Assembly (NCBI GenBank): GCA_030272155.1
Contig: CP126202.1
Location: 2,046,001-2,110,000 of the forward strand
Length of the DNA: 64,000 bases
Direction of reading: 5' to 3'
Source of the DNA: Tetradesmus obliquus
Taxonomy: Eukaryota; Chlorophyta; Chlorophyceae; Sphaeropleales; Scenedesmaceae
The notes under the pieces were generated by a model. It worked only from the letters and a program-made list of their open reading frames with translations. It was not told the origin of the DNA and did not search any database. Shown here one piece after another: positions 43,157 to 55,740 of this stretch. A program made the translations under genes and the position numbers. Position 1 is the first letter of the stretch, and each line of letters starts with the position of its first letter.

Positions 43157-44010
43157 TGCTGTGGTGGTTGCCGTGGCAGGTGTGGTGTGGGTTGTATATC
43201 AAACTACTGCTGCAGCACTACGGTGTTTGCCGGCGATAAGCAAAAAAGGTAACAAACGTGATTGTGAATATTGTCAGCGGATTAGCTGAGATCTTGGGTA
43301 TCGCAGCACGTACTCACGCGAGTCTGAGGGTGACGTATGGCCTACGAGTGCACGTACTGTGTTGGAGTCATTCAGCGGCTACTGAACCAGCTGATCATTG
43401 AACTTATCTGAACGCTTTTGGCTGGTGGTAAGAGGTGTGTCTGTTGCGTAAGACCTAGCAGTGGCGTGTTTGGAGGGTGACACAGGAACCACTTGAAGTG
43501 AGTCTAATAGGGTGATGAGCCTCTGAGCACTTGGATGGTTGATGCATGTCGTTGCAAAGGGTGAGATTAGCACCATCCCGCAGGTGCTTTACAAGCTGAT
43601 CCAACGTGTACCTCCCAGTGGGACAAGCATGCATGTCCCTGTTTTGAAGCACGTTTGATTTGCCAGCAACATCCTCAACAAGCGGCACTATCCCTCAACT
43701 TGCCGGCGACTACACCATATCCAGTGGTACACGTCACCACACGCACAGGCCAAGTATGTTGCCCGGCTGGCAGCAGCGGCACTCCGGTGTGGTACCATTC
43801 ACAAAACAGTGGAGCTCACGTGCTTGGCTCACGTGCTTTGTTGTGCGGCAAACCACGCCTGTGCATCTTTAACAACTGGGCACGGCAATTGCAAGGACCC
43901 ACACCTGCTGCTGCTACAGCCATCCTAAGAAATGATGGGTAACATGATGATGATGAGCCATCCTAAGAAACCACCTACGCCAGCAGTAGTAGCAGCAGCA
44001 GCATCACTAC
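43157..44010. other. Intergenic region between fibrillin and CSN1
   Basis: Fibrillin promoter side and CSN1 3' flank. No exon recognised. Confidence 0.5.
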
Positions 44011-45427
44011 CTAGTCCTGCATGTCGGCAGCTGCAGCCCTGCTGAACGCAGCCCCCAACCCGCCATGCCCCCCAAACCGCCCCATCCGATCCCCCGCCCG
44101 CCTGCTGCCTCCGTGACCACCATCACCCTTCCTGCCACCGCCGCCACCACCGCCTGCTGGGCCCGGGCCGCCACCGCCGCCACCGCCGCCGCCGCCTGCT
44201 GCTCGCTGCACGATGTCGTGCTTGAGCAGGCTGGCTCGCAGCAACAGTGCTTTGGACTCGCGCACGTAAGCCTCGCTGACTGAGAGCACTTTTGCAAAGG
44301 TGGCTGCACGGATGTCCTGGTGCCTGCGTGGCAGCAGAGATTTGCATAGAAGGTGTGGAGAGTGAGCAGTATGTCATGCTTCAGCAGGCTCGCCCGCAGC
44401 AGCAGCGCCTTGCTTTCGCACACGTAGGCCTCGCTCACTGACAGAACCTTGGCGAAAATTGCGGCGCGGATGTCCTGGTGCCTGCAAAGCAGCGGAAATC
44501 AGCATAGAAGGTGTGTTGGGTGAGCACAACGGCATGCTTCTGCAGGCTCGCCCGCAGCAGCATGGCCTTGCTTTCACGCACGTAGGCCTCGCTCACGGAG
44601 AGCACGTTTGCAAAGGTGGCTGCGCGGATGTCTTGGTGCCTGCGAGGGTGTGGGGAAAGATGCAAAGAAGAGCAGCAAGCGTGGGGTGAGATGAGCGAGT
44701 AGGGGTGCCGCAGCAGTGTTGCCCACCCTGATCTGTGCCTGCCAGTGTGCGCAGGACCGCAGGGTAGTCCATTTCCCTGCCATTGTGTTCATGTAGTGCA
44801 CATGTCAACCACTTGGCCTACCGTTCCTCTGCGCGGCTCCTGCATCGCCCACTGAACGTGGACACCGCTGCAAGTTTCTCGACATACAGGCCAACACTCA
44901 CCTCGCGTACAGCACCTTGGCCTGGCTGTCGATGCGTGCGCTGACCTGGCCCTCCGACTGACCTTAGCTCAAACAGCAGGCACATGCAATTGCTAGTCGC
45001 GCTGTCTATGCTCACCTCGCGTGCACCAGCTCAGCCGTGTTGTGGCACAGACATGCCGCAGCCCCCTTCCCCACCACCCAGCCCCATGTTCTAAGCGGCC
45101 TAATGTAAAACTGTAGCATTTTCAGGGGAGTTCATCTGTTTAATTTGCGCCGCACCTCGCGTACAGCACCTTGGCCTGGCTGTCTGCGCAACTGCTGGAC
45201 GTACTGCCTATGCTCATCTCGCGTACACTTGGACCGGGTTCTAGCATGTGCTTGTCGCAGCCCCCTGAGCCACCCAAACCACAGTCATATGGATGTACAT
45301 TTTTACTGCACGGTTGCGCAACCACTCTGATTAGCCTCACCTCGCGTACAGCACCTTGGCCTGGCTGTCAATGCGTGCGCTGACCTGGCCCTCCACAATC
45401 AGCCCAGCCAGCTCCTTCTCAAGAGAG

Positions 45428-45463
<36 letters not shown>

Positions 45464-45663
45464 GTTGTGGTGAGAGGAAGCAGCAGCAGCAGCAACAGCA
45501 ATGAAGCATGTGGCCCTCCACGATCAGCCCCGCCAGCTCCTTCTCCAGTGCGCTGCCATCAGCAGCAGCAGCAGCACCGGCAGCAGCAGCAGAGGTTACA
45601 AGACGGCAGCAATGATGCATGTGGCCCTCCACGATCAGCCCAGCCAGCTCCTTCTCCAGCGAG

Positions 45664-45703
<40 letters not shown>

Positions 45704-48223
45704 GGGCAGCAGCAGCAGCAGTGGATAGAAGGCGGCAGTACTAGTGTAACACACATTGACGACACCAGCAAGTGCAGGCCACATGCAGCAAGTACCGCCA
45801 GCAGCTTGACGGATAAATCAAATGGACTGAAAATGGAAGCGCCCCACCTGCCGCTGCTGATGAAGGGCAGGTCTACGCCGCTAAAGGGCGCCGCGTGCAA
45901 GCACCAATAACAACATGTCAATAACATTTTAACACATAACATGTCGCACCTGACGCTGCTGTTGAAGGCTGCGGCCATCTTGGCCAGGTCCACGCTGCTG
46001 AAGGGCGCCACGTACTGCACCAGCGCCTTGGTGCGCACCTCCCTGCAACATGGCAGGCAGGCAGGCAGGCATAATCATCAGCCCGCACCATACATGGTCG
46101 AAAATTCCTATAAAGCAAGCGCCATGGTGTGCACTTCCCGCGAGGGGACGGCAGGTGTTTGAAGGTGCGGGAGTGTTGACGCCCTGGTGTACAATGCCCT
46201 GACACAGTATCTGTACAATATACGGTATCAGTATCAGTATAGATCAGTGCAGTATCAGTACGGTACTGCACAGTTCGCACAGAGCCTTGCGGACCTCCCC
46301 GCACAAAGAGCAAGCAGGCAGGCGCTACTTCAGCAGGCGGCAGAAGGCAGCCAGGCGCACTCAGACGACACCACACGCACCTGTACAGCGCTGCGGCGTG
46401 GTCGTGCAGGTGGATGTCGCAGGCGCAGCGCCTCCAGCCATCAAATACCCTCTCACGACAAACAGAAAACTAACCTAATAACCCGTGTAACTGGCATCAG
46501 ACAATACCTAGCGTGCTTGGCAGTGCCTGACAAGGCCTGGACAATTCACCCACAATGTGACAGCTTCCAATATAACATAAGAGTACATGATGTTTTGCTC
46601 TTGCCTGTAGAGTGCTGCCGCGTGGTCGTGCAGGTGGATGTCGCAGGCGCTGGCGGGGCGCAGCGCCTCCAACCGTCAAACAAAAATAATAAGCCCGATA
46701 ACCCGTGTGACTGGCATCAGACATCACTTAGCGTGCTTGGCAGTGCCTGGAAAGGCCTGGAAATTCCTCCCACAATCTGAGACTTTTAAAACAACATGAG
46801 AGTGCATGACATTTTGCACTTGCCTGTACAATGCTGCGGCGTGGTCGTGCAGGTGGATGTCGCAGGCGATGGCGGGGCGCAGCGCCTCCAGCGCAGCAAA
46901 GCACGTCGCGTAGCGGCTGTTGTGGAAGTCGTTCACGATCTCGCGCACCTGCCAGTGGCAGCAGCAGCAGCGGCGGCGGCGACAAATGCTCAGACAGTGG
47001 AGCTGTGGAGCTTCTGACAAGGATGTGCAGCGAAGCACGTCCCGTAGCGGCTGTAGTGGAAATCGTTCACAATCTCGCGCATCTGTGTGGTTTAGGCCGC
47101 TGCTGCAGCAGCAGCAGCAGCAGGAAACATCTGGCAAAACCCAAAAGCAGATGCAGAGCACGTCACGTAGCGACTGCTGTGGAAGTCGTGCACAATACCC
47201 GCATGAAACATGTCGTACACCACGCCTTGAAACCCAAAACCCTGCACCCAAAACTCAACAAGATTTCACCTCAGGGTACAGCTCCATGAACTCCCAGAAC
47301 CCTATGTTGTTGATGACCTGGCTGCAGTGTGCCCCTTGCTGCAAGACCATAACCTCAGCCCCAAACCCCAAAACCTGACTGTACATGCCAAATTTTACCT
47401 CGGGGAACAGCTCCATGAACTCCTTGAACCCTATGCTGTTGATGACCTGGCTCACTGAACCCTTGCTGCAACACTCAAAGCCCCAACCCCAAACCTTCAA
47501 CCCCAACAACACCTCACCTCAGGGTACAGCTCCATGAACTCCCTGAACCCTATGTTGTTGATGACCTGGCTGCGCAGCTCGCTGCGGTCAAAGCTGGCCA
47601 GGGCGCACAGCCCGCCATACAGCGCCACGTCAGCAGAGGAGATCACCTGCAGTTACAGAAGAAAGAATGCAAAAGGATCACTAGCTCAGCTGGTGGTGCT
47701 GTGTGAGATCAAATTCACAAACGCAGAATGCCCAGTCAGCCCGCCATACAGCGCCACGTCACCAGAGGAGATCACCTGCAATGAAATGCAATGTGTTGAG
47801 AAGCACCCACGTGTCAGCTGGCAGTCATGTCTGGTGAAGGTGTGCTCATGTTACAGCGGCACACACTGAGGACGATTGAGCTCTGAAAAGGTGGCACAGA
47901 AAAGGTGGCACATCCTGCAGCACACGTGCGCCAAGTCGTATTTGTTTCACGTGATACTGGACAGACGTGCTTGCGTGGACGGCCCACTTGGAGTGCCGGG
48001 GGACCTTGGGCGGGGGGTCTCCTGGCCAAGCAACACTTGAAGGTGCGCAACTTTGCTTTTTTCATGCTAGACTGTCCATCTTTACACTCACGTCGCTGTA
48101 ACTGGTGCCCAGCTCAGGGCTGACTTCCACAAAGGCCCGCGCTGCCAGCTTGTAGCGCCTGTTGTCCAGGTAGGCCAGGCCAGCAGCGGCCTTCAGCTTG
48201 GCAGCAGTGACAGCGTCAGCCTG

Positions 48224-48257
<34 letters not shown>

Positions 48258-49072
48258 GGGGTCAGCGCAAGCGTCTGTTGTCCAGGTAGGCCAGGCCGGC
48301 TGCTGCCTTCAGCTTGGCAGCTTGGCAGCAGCAGCAGCAGCAGCGGGGTCAGCGCAAGCGTTTGTTGTCCAGGCAGACCTGGCCAGCAGCTGCCTTCAGC
48401 TTGGCAGCAGTGACCGCGTCAGCCTGGCGGCGGCAGCAGCAGTAGCAGCAGCAAGGTGCGCATACCTCGATCCTGAACGTCTGCTCGGACATGCTGACGG
48501 TTGGGCACGTGAAGCCGCCCATCTCAGCTGCCACCAATTTGCACGAAAACTGAACACAACTGTAGAACATTTAGGTGCTCTTGGTGCATTATGCAGCAAG
48601 ATTGATGCTGAAGCCTCTGGCGATGCGTGCAGGCAAGATGAGAACGAGCCACAGCAGCAGCAACGCGAACCTGCCCACCTTGGTCCCCGGCGTCTGCTCT
48701 GCTTTGCTGACGCAGTTGGACACGTGCATGAAGTTGCCCATCTCAGCCGCCAAACAGGACCTTTCTCTGAGCGCTGTTGCACCCAAATGCGTTAACCGCA
48801 TTGAAACGTGAGCATAGCACGCGTGCACGTCACCGCAGCGAGGTGCCGGCAGCAGCAGCAGCAGCAGCAGCAGCAGCTGATAAACAGCCCACAAGCGCCC
48901 ACCTTGGTGCCTGGCGTCTGCTCCGCCTTGGACACATAATTGCTGACGTGCATGAAGTTGCCCATCTCCGCCGCCACCCGCACCGCGTTGAGGCACATGG
49001 TGATGATGTGCTTGGGTGTGGTGCAGTAGTCGCGCGTGCGCACATACGACTTGAACGCATTCTGCGGTGCAT

Positions 49073-49123
<51 letters not shown>

Positions 49124-49230
49124 TGAGACACTTTGTGCTGGTGTGTGCTTAGGCGGGGCGCAGTCGCGCGTGCGCACGTACGACTTTAATGCAATCTGTC
49201 AGGACATGTTGCGCATCAGCAGCAACAGTA

Positions 49231-49262
<32 letters not shown>

Positions 49263-51792
49263 AGCAGCAGCAGCAGCAGCAGAGGCACATTGTAGAAGAA
49301 GTCGCCCAGGTCGTTGTGGCCCAGCCTGATGCTCTCCTTGATCAGGTGGCGGCTTTGAATGAAACCCTGAAATGTGGTATGTCATATGACATGTTATTTG
49401 TTCGCCTGCAGGTCACCCCTGTTGTATTATTAGGAAGTACAGGTCGTTGCGCCCAGCCAGATGCTGTCCCTGATCAACTCACACCCACTGTTAACATGTT
49501 TTGTAACATGTTATTTGTCATATCTTGTTATTCACACATGCAGGTCTCTTATGTGGTAGAAGAGGTCCCTCAGGTCATTGTACCCCAGCCTCAATGCTCT
49601 CAAAAATCAAGACAATGTTGGCAAAAACGTATTGTAACACATCCTGTAACATGTTACACAGCATGTTATACTTTTAACTCCTACCTGCAGGTCCCCTGTT
49701 GTAGAAGAAGTCCCCAAGGTCGTTGTGCCCCAGCCCGATCAGCTCACATCCACTGTTGACGTGCATTATAACATGTTATTTGTCCACGTCTTGTTGTTTC
49801 GCACCTACAGGTCGCCTCTGTTGTAGAAGAAGATGCTCTCTTAAATCAAGACAAGGTTGGCAGAAAACTTATTGCAGCACATCATGTAACATGTTACACA
49901 GCATGTTTTAGTGTTATTTCCTACCTGCAGGTCTCCCCTGTTGTAGAAGAAGTCCCCCAGGTCATTGTGCCCCAGCCGTATGCTCTCCTTGATCAGGTTG
50001 GTCTTGTGGCTGTGCAGCTCACTCTCCAGCCGCTCCTGCTTCTGCGCTGCTGCCAAGTCAACAGACTCCAGCAGCTGCCTGCACAGCCATGCAGCATGAG
50101 ACGAATTAGTAATTACGGCGACTGTGCAGCTCGCTCTAGACCCGCTCCTACTTTTGGTACTTCCAGGTCAACAGACTGCAGCAGCTGTCTGCACAGCAGA
50201 AACAACACAGAATAAATCAGCAGCAGACTTGTGTGTGGCTGTGCAGCTCGCTCTCCAGCCGCTCCTGCTTCTACGCTGCTGCTAAGTCAACCGACTCCAG
50301 CAGCTGCCTGCGCATATGAAAAACAGCATGAAACAAAACAGGGTCAGACCGTGGGTGCGGAGCTCGCTTGAAAACCGCTGCTGCTCCTGCACTGCTACTA
50401 GGTTGACAGCTCCTGCAGCTGCCTGCGCAGTTAAACAGCACAAGGAAACACCAGATTCAGCGTCTCGCTGTGCAGCTTGCTGTTAAATTGCTCCTGCTTC
50501 TGCGCTGCTGCTAAGTCAACAGACTCCAGCAGCTGCCTGCACAGACATGAACATGAGAAAAACGCCCGATTATGTGAAGTGTGTGGCTGTGCAGCTGGGA
50601 TGCGAGCCGCTCTTGCTGCTGCGCTGCTGCTAAGTCAACAGACTCCAGCAGCTGGCTGGTCAAGTACAACAGACACAAAATGCCACAAACATTACCACCG
50701 TGCAAATGCTGCTGCTATTCCTGCTGTTGCTGCTGCTGCTGCTGTTGCTGTGCCTGACCTGTCTACGTCATACTCGGGCCCCAGCCGCCCATTAGATGCT
50801 GCCTCTGCTGTACTGCAGCTAGATGACACAGCTGTTGCTCATACTGCTGCCCTCGTCGTTGCTGCTGCGGCTGCTGCTGCTGCTGCTGCTGGTGGCCACT
50901 CGACAACATGCTGACCTGTCCACGTCATACTCGGGCCCCAGCCGCCCATTGATGCGCTCAAGCACTTCTTCACACTTGGCTGTGTTAAAAGTTTCGCGCA
51001 GCGACTGCAGCGCAATGAAAAAGTGCGAAAAGCGAAGCAGGGCATCAACATAGGGAAAAGGCAGAAAGGCCCGAGGACGGTTGCATGCACAACAGTTGTG
51101 GGTGACTCTGGTGTGAACAGTGGTGACACAGCGACCAAGAGTGGTACAAGGTAACTGCATGCGGAATGTGTAAGCATCGCATGGCAGCTGAAAACATGTG
51201 CAAGGAGAGGCGGGGTTGCGTGTTGCTGAGCGCTGGCGATCTGCAATTACTGCTTGATTGATGCTGCGTCCTCTACTGCTGCTGCCATTACTGTGTTTGG
51301 CGGTTGATGGTGGAACTGCAGGCGAATTGCGCTGCTGCTGCAGTGCCCGCCTGTAGCAATGCAAGCTCAGCACTTCTGCAGCCAGGCGTTGCCACCGCGC
51401 TGCAGGGTCCTGTCTTGCTGCTCCTCATGCACCAGCATAGCACTTGTCTAACATTTGCCAGCCATATACAACAAAATCGAAGCGGTGGGTGTGTACATGC
51501 ATGTAGACCTGTCAAGTAAACCATACAAGCACAGCCGCGCACCTGCTTTACTTCATCTGCTGCTAGCTTGAGTGCTTCAAGCTCTAGTGGCTTCCCCTGG
51601 TTGCGCTCTGCTATGAACAGCAGCCTGTATATCTTCGTGTGCGATGTATAGTTGCTGATGTACGCCTGCACGAGCGATCAGACCGCTCAGGCAGGCCCTG
51701 TGGGCATAGTGGGTGAGTGGATGGCTGAGTGCTGCTGCTTTGCACACCTCCAGATCAAAGGAGTCCTGCTGCGGCTGGTTGTCGACCTCCAT
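44011..51792 (-). CDS. CSN1: COP9 signalosome complex subunit 1
   Basis: PCI-domain scaffold of the COP9 signalosome, which removes NEDD8/RUB from cullins; FUS6/COP11 in plants. Model: complement(44011-44323, 45341-45427, 45950-46042, 46824-46948, 47518-47646, 48092-48220, 48903-49061, 49925-50078, 50916-51004, 51543-51665, 51748-51792), all phases consistent, 481 aa. Family blocks: AYISNYTSHTKIYRLLFIAE, SHKTNLIKESIRLGHNDLGD, VRTRDYCTTPKHIITMCLNA, YKLAARAFVEVSPELGTSYS, ALYGGLCALASFDRSELRSQ, then the PCI region FHNSRYATCF, CDIHLHDHAAALY, VRTKALVQYVAPFSSVDLAK, and QVSARIDSQAKVLYAR. The 46824 exon uses a GC donor (CAG then gcaagt). The C-terminus carries an extra Gly-rich tail of about 60 residues. 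It is divergent from the LEA-like gene across 404 bp. Confidence 0.96.
44395..45185 (-). repeat. Echoes of the last two CSN1 exons
   Basis: 44395-44475 and 44535-44640 are nearly intact copies of the terminal exon 5' half (HQDIRAATFANVLSVSEAYV) upstream of the true last exon, each with an acceptor. About 44890-44960 and 45155-45185 are copies of the QAKVLYAR 3' edge. 5'-edge copies of that exon (EKELAGLIVEG) lie at 45505-45560 and 45625-45665. Confidence 0.92.
45840..48545 (-). repeat. Mid-gene CSN1 exon echoes
   Basis: 45840-45905 (APFSGVDLPF), 46385-46440 and 46610-46670 (CDIHLHDHAAALY, 3' edge), 47030-47090 and 47155-47195 (5' edge, FHxSRYGT), 47265-47320 and 47395-47440 (QVINxIGFxEFMEL, 3' edge), 47725-47780 (VISSGDVALYGGL, 5' edge), 48270-48310 and 48360-48425 (ADAVTAAKLKAAAG, 5' edge), and 48470-48545 (3' edge of the next exon). 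Both sides of most exons are represented. Confidence 0.88.
49285..49850 (-). repeat. Five 3'-edge copies of CSN1 exon 4
   Basis: Copies near 49285-49345, 49430-49480, 49545-49600, 49685-49745 and 49805-49850 repeat the GHNDLGDFFYNRGDL edge and its donor, downstream of the true exon 49925-50078. The adjoining intron (atgttacacagcatgttat...) is repeated too. Period about 120-130 bp. Confidence 0.92.
50100..50665 (-). repeat. Five 5'-edge copies of CSN1 exon 4
   Basis: Copies near 50110-50200, 50230-50315, 50345-50435, 50470-50550 and 50580-50665 repeat the RQLLESVDLAAAQKQERLES start with its acceptor, upstream of the same exon. Exon 4 therefore has five decayed 5' edges on one side and five decayed 3' edges on the other. 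Confidence 0.92.
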
Positions 51793-52196
51793 TGTTTTTA
51801 GCCAGCTAGTTCCAAGTTGTAAACAAAATCGAGTGCCGACTCATGGACCACAGCGTGGGATCGTATGCTACAAAAAAACTTCCCGCGGAGCGTGAGTTGA
51901 AGTGCTGTTGAACTCTTGAACACTTCTCAAATGGCTTTGATAATCAATGATGGTGTGATCAATACAACGTGGGCATGTTTGAGCCCTTCGGGTCTTGCCT
52001 TTCGGGTCCGTGTTCGCAGGCATGACGCAAGCAGCCCAGTCACGCTCTGCATTGCTTCCATGCACGCTATTCCTGAAAGCTGCATCCAAAGTCGTGCTAC
52101 AATGAAGACTCCAACATCAGCAGCAGCACAACCCCAACCGAAGCAACCACCAGCTATCCTTGCACACTACACAGTAGTACATGCCCTGGAGCGGCC
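51793..52196. promoter_or_regulatory. Divergent promoter region between CSN1 and the LEA-like gene
   Basis: 404 bp separate the two start codons, which point away from each other. Both promoters and 5' UTRs must fit here unless 5' UTR introns exist. No clear TATA box or known motif was seen. GC skew and CAG density are lower than in the genes. Confidence 0.55.
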
Positions 52197-55100
52197 ATGC
52201 GGTCGACCTCCAGACCTCGTAGCATGCACGCGAGCCAGCAGGCGCTGCTGCTTGTTGCCCTGCTGCTCTTTGTGTCCCTCAGGCCAGTACCTGCTGCTGG
52301 CTGGGGCCAGTGGTTCAACGGCTTTGGACATGCAGTCAAAGATGCTGCTCTCAACACAGCAGACCCTCGCCTCTGGGACATAGTGGATGGTGGGAAAACT
52401 TCTACACCTTCTGCTGGCACCAGCAACCCTAGCCTGAAAGGCAATCACCCTTCCCCTGATGCTGTTCACAGCAGCTTGCAGGACACTGGCAGCCACTCCC
52501 AGCAGCAGCGGCTGGCAGCAGGCTTGCAGGTCGCTACTGCTGCAAGCCCTGCTGCCGCAGCAGCAGCGTTGACCGAGGCCTTTTCAAACGCGCAACTGCT
52601 CATTGACCAGGCCCTCACAGCAGTACTGGACCAGCACATGCCAGGGCCTGCAGAGGAAGGGTTCAAGCAAGCCCTGGATGCTTTCCTGCAAGCTGAAACG
52701 CACCTCAGGGACTGGGGCTTAGCGCTGCTGAGCCCTGAAGCCAGCACACCAGCAGCAGCAGGTGCAGCAGGTGCAGCTACAGCCAAACATCCTGATCAGC
52801 TGAGGCAGCATGGCATAGACCAGCTGCGCATTGTTGTGAAGCAGCTGCAGCTGCTGCTGCCGCAAGACGTGGCAGCTGAAAGCTCACAGCAGCAGCAGCA
52901 GGGGGCAGCCGCAGGCACCCCCTATGCCAGGTGCATCGCAGCGCATCCAAAAGCTGCAGCTGCAGCAGCTGGTGCAGCTGGCAGCGGCCCGCACTCTCCT
53001 GCAGATGACATTCTGGCTTCACTGACCTGCCTGGAGCAGCTCACGACTGGTCTGGCTGCAGCAGGGGACGGCAGCGCTGCTGCTGGTGATGCTGGCGGCT
53101 CTGACAGCGCTGCAGCAGCAGCATCTGGCAAGGAATCAGGCACAGGTGCGGCTTGGGGGTTGCTGTGGTTGTGTTGGCGTGGCTGGTTGTTGTGCACAGC
53201 GTGCCAGTCCCCTGCACTACATGGTCATTGCTGCCTGTTGTCGCCCTGCAAGCATTAAATGATTCTGCTCCATAGGCGCTCCGCCCGCGCGCTGGCTGGG
53301 TGTCAGTGTCACACACAGCATTGCATGCAACTCGCAGCGCATGCCTGTGCGCTTTCCACCAACACACCGGCTGTAGCACAGTGCAGCATGTAATGCTCCT
53401 ACACGATTGCGTTGCCTGCAATGTTGCCGCTTTTCACATCACCCTGCTCTGTGCCATCTGCACTGCTGCCCGCATTGCCACCCCCGAAGCACGATGCGGC
53501 ACCTATCCTCTGCGCACCTTGATTTCGCCTGCATTGCTGCTGCTTTTGCTGCGTCACCCTGCACTGCAGGCACTGGCACCGCAACCCTGTCAGGGGCCTC
53601 TGGCACGACCTGCTGAAGGGAGCACATCCACATCTAGTTCTTCCCCATTCTCACACAAACCTGAATCTTGCCTGCATTGCTGCTACAAGTCTCTGCATCA
53701 CCCTGAGGCATGCACTGGCACCGTCACCCTTTCAGGAACCTCCGGCACGACCTGTTGCCATATACACACCTATAGTTGGCGTGCCCCTGCTGCTGCTTCT
53801 GATGCACTGTCCTGCAGGCATGCACTGGCATCACCATTTCTCTCAGTACCTCTGGCACAACATGCTGAAGGGCACTACCCTTCAAAGCAACGTTGTGATT
53901 GACCATACAAACTGTCTTTGTGCCGGCCGTGCTGCTGCTTCTAATGCGCTGTCCTGCAGGCATGCACTGGCACCGTCACCCTTTCAAGAGCCTTTGGCAT
54001 GACCTGCTGAAGGGAGCCAGGCGCCTCTACACCATTGCGGACTATGCAGGCTCGGCAACAGGCAATGCAGCTGATGCGGCTGCTAGTACTGCAAAGCATG
54101 CAGCGAGTGGAGCGGTCGAGTCTGCTGAGCATGCTGCTGCTGACGCAGCACTTGCGGCTGGATCAGCTGCTGGTGCTGCAAGGCATGCGGCAGCAAGTGC
54201 AGTGGATGGAGCTGCTGATACTGCAAGGCATGCTGCGTCCAAGGCAGCGCAGGCTGCCGATGCAGCTGGTGCGTCTGCGAGGGATGCAGCTGCAGCAGCG
54301 GGTGGTGCAGCAGCAGACACAGCAGGCAGGGCAGTTGGCGCAGCTGAACGCGTGGCAGCTACGGCTAGTGACGCTGCTGGTGCAACTGCTGATGCTGCCA
54401 GGGATGCAGCGGCAGCAGCACTCCGCAAAGCAAAAGACACGGCAGGCAGGGTGGTTGGCACCGCAGAGCATGCTGCAGCTACAGCCAAAGAGACTGCGAA
54501 GTCCTCTACTGCTGCTGCCAAGGACGCAGCAGCAGGCACAGCCGACAAGGTGGCTGGCGCTGCTGAGCAGACTGCAATTAGAACAGCTCACACTGCTACA
54601 TCAGCTGTACAAGCTGCTGAGCGTGCAGCTGCAGCAGCAGCCCTCAAAGCAGCCAGGGTAGGAGGCACAGTAGCTGGCACAGCAGAGGGATTGGCAGGCA
54701 AAGCAAAGGAGGCTGCTGGTGCAACTGCACATGCTACAAAAGATGCAGCTGCTGCAGCAGCACTGAAGGCAGCTAGTGCAGCAGGCACTGTGGCTGGCAC
54801 AGCAGAGGGACTGGCAGGTAAAGCAAAAGAGGCTGCAGGTGCAACTGCACATGCTACCAAGGATGCAGCTGCTGCAACAGCCTTGAAAGCAGCCAGGGCA
54901 GCAGGCACTGTGGCTGGTACTGCAGACGGACTGGCAGGCAAAGCAAAAGAGGCTGCTGGTGCTACTGCACATGCTACTACAGTTGCAGCTGCAGCTGCGG
55001 GCCTCAAGGCAGCTGGTGCAGCAGGCACTGTGGCTGGCACAGCAGAGGGACTGGCAGCTAAAGCAAAACAGGCTGCAGGTGCAACTGCTGCTGCTGCCGA

Positions 55101-55691
55101 GGAGGGTGCAGAGAAAGCAGCCAGTACAGCAGCCAGAGCAGCAGGGACTGCAGTCGGCACCGCACAAGGTGCAGCCAAGCAAACCGCACACACTGCTGGA
55201 GCAGCAGTTGATGCTACAGAGCGTGCAGCCGCTGCTGCCAAGCACGCAGCTGCAGAGGCAGCAGACGAAGCTGCAGGGGCGGTGAAGCACACTGCAACCA
55301 CTGCAGCACACACAGCAGAGCATGCTGCGGCAGCTACTGCTGGTACTGCTAAGCACGCTGCATCCAGTGCAGTGCACGCAGTGGGCAGTGGCGTGCAGCA
55401 TGCAGGCCATGCTGCATCCAGTGCAGTTCATGCAGTGAGCAGTGGCGTGCAGCATGCTGTTGGATCCGTTGGTGCAGCAGTGCGGCATGGAGCCGAGCTT
55501 GTTGGCGATGCTGCTGCTGGCGCTGCTGCTGGCAGCCTGCATAAAACAGGTGATGTGCTTGACGCAGGGGCTGATGCGCTGCACTCAGCTGCTGATAAGG
55601 CACACACCACTGCAGATAAGATCGAGGCATCCCACCACAGGGAGCTGCAGCAGCTGCCAGGAGATGCGGGTGCAGCAGCTGCAGTCGCATC

Positions 55692-55740
<49 letters not shown>

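Noticed and set aside
54588-55584. Long minus-strand open frames (240-330 codons) opposite the LEA-like gene
   Set aside because: They are the Ala/Ser/Cys-rich antisense of GC-rich Ala codons. The plus strand has signal peptide, splice sites and repeats in frame.
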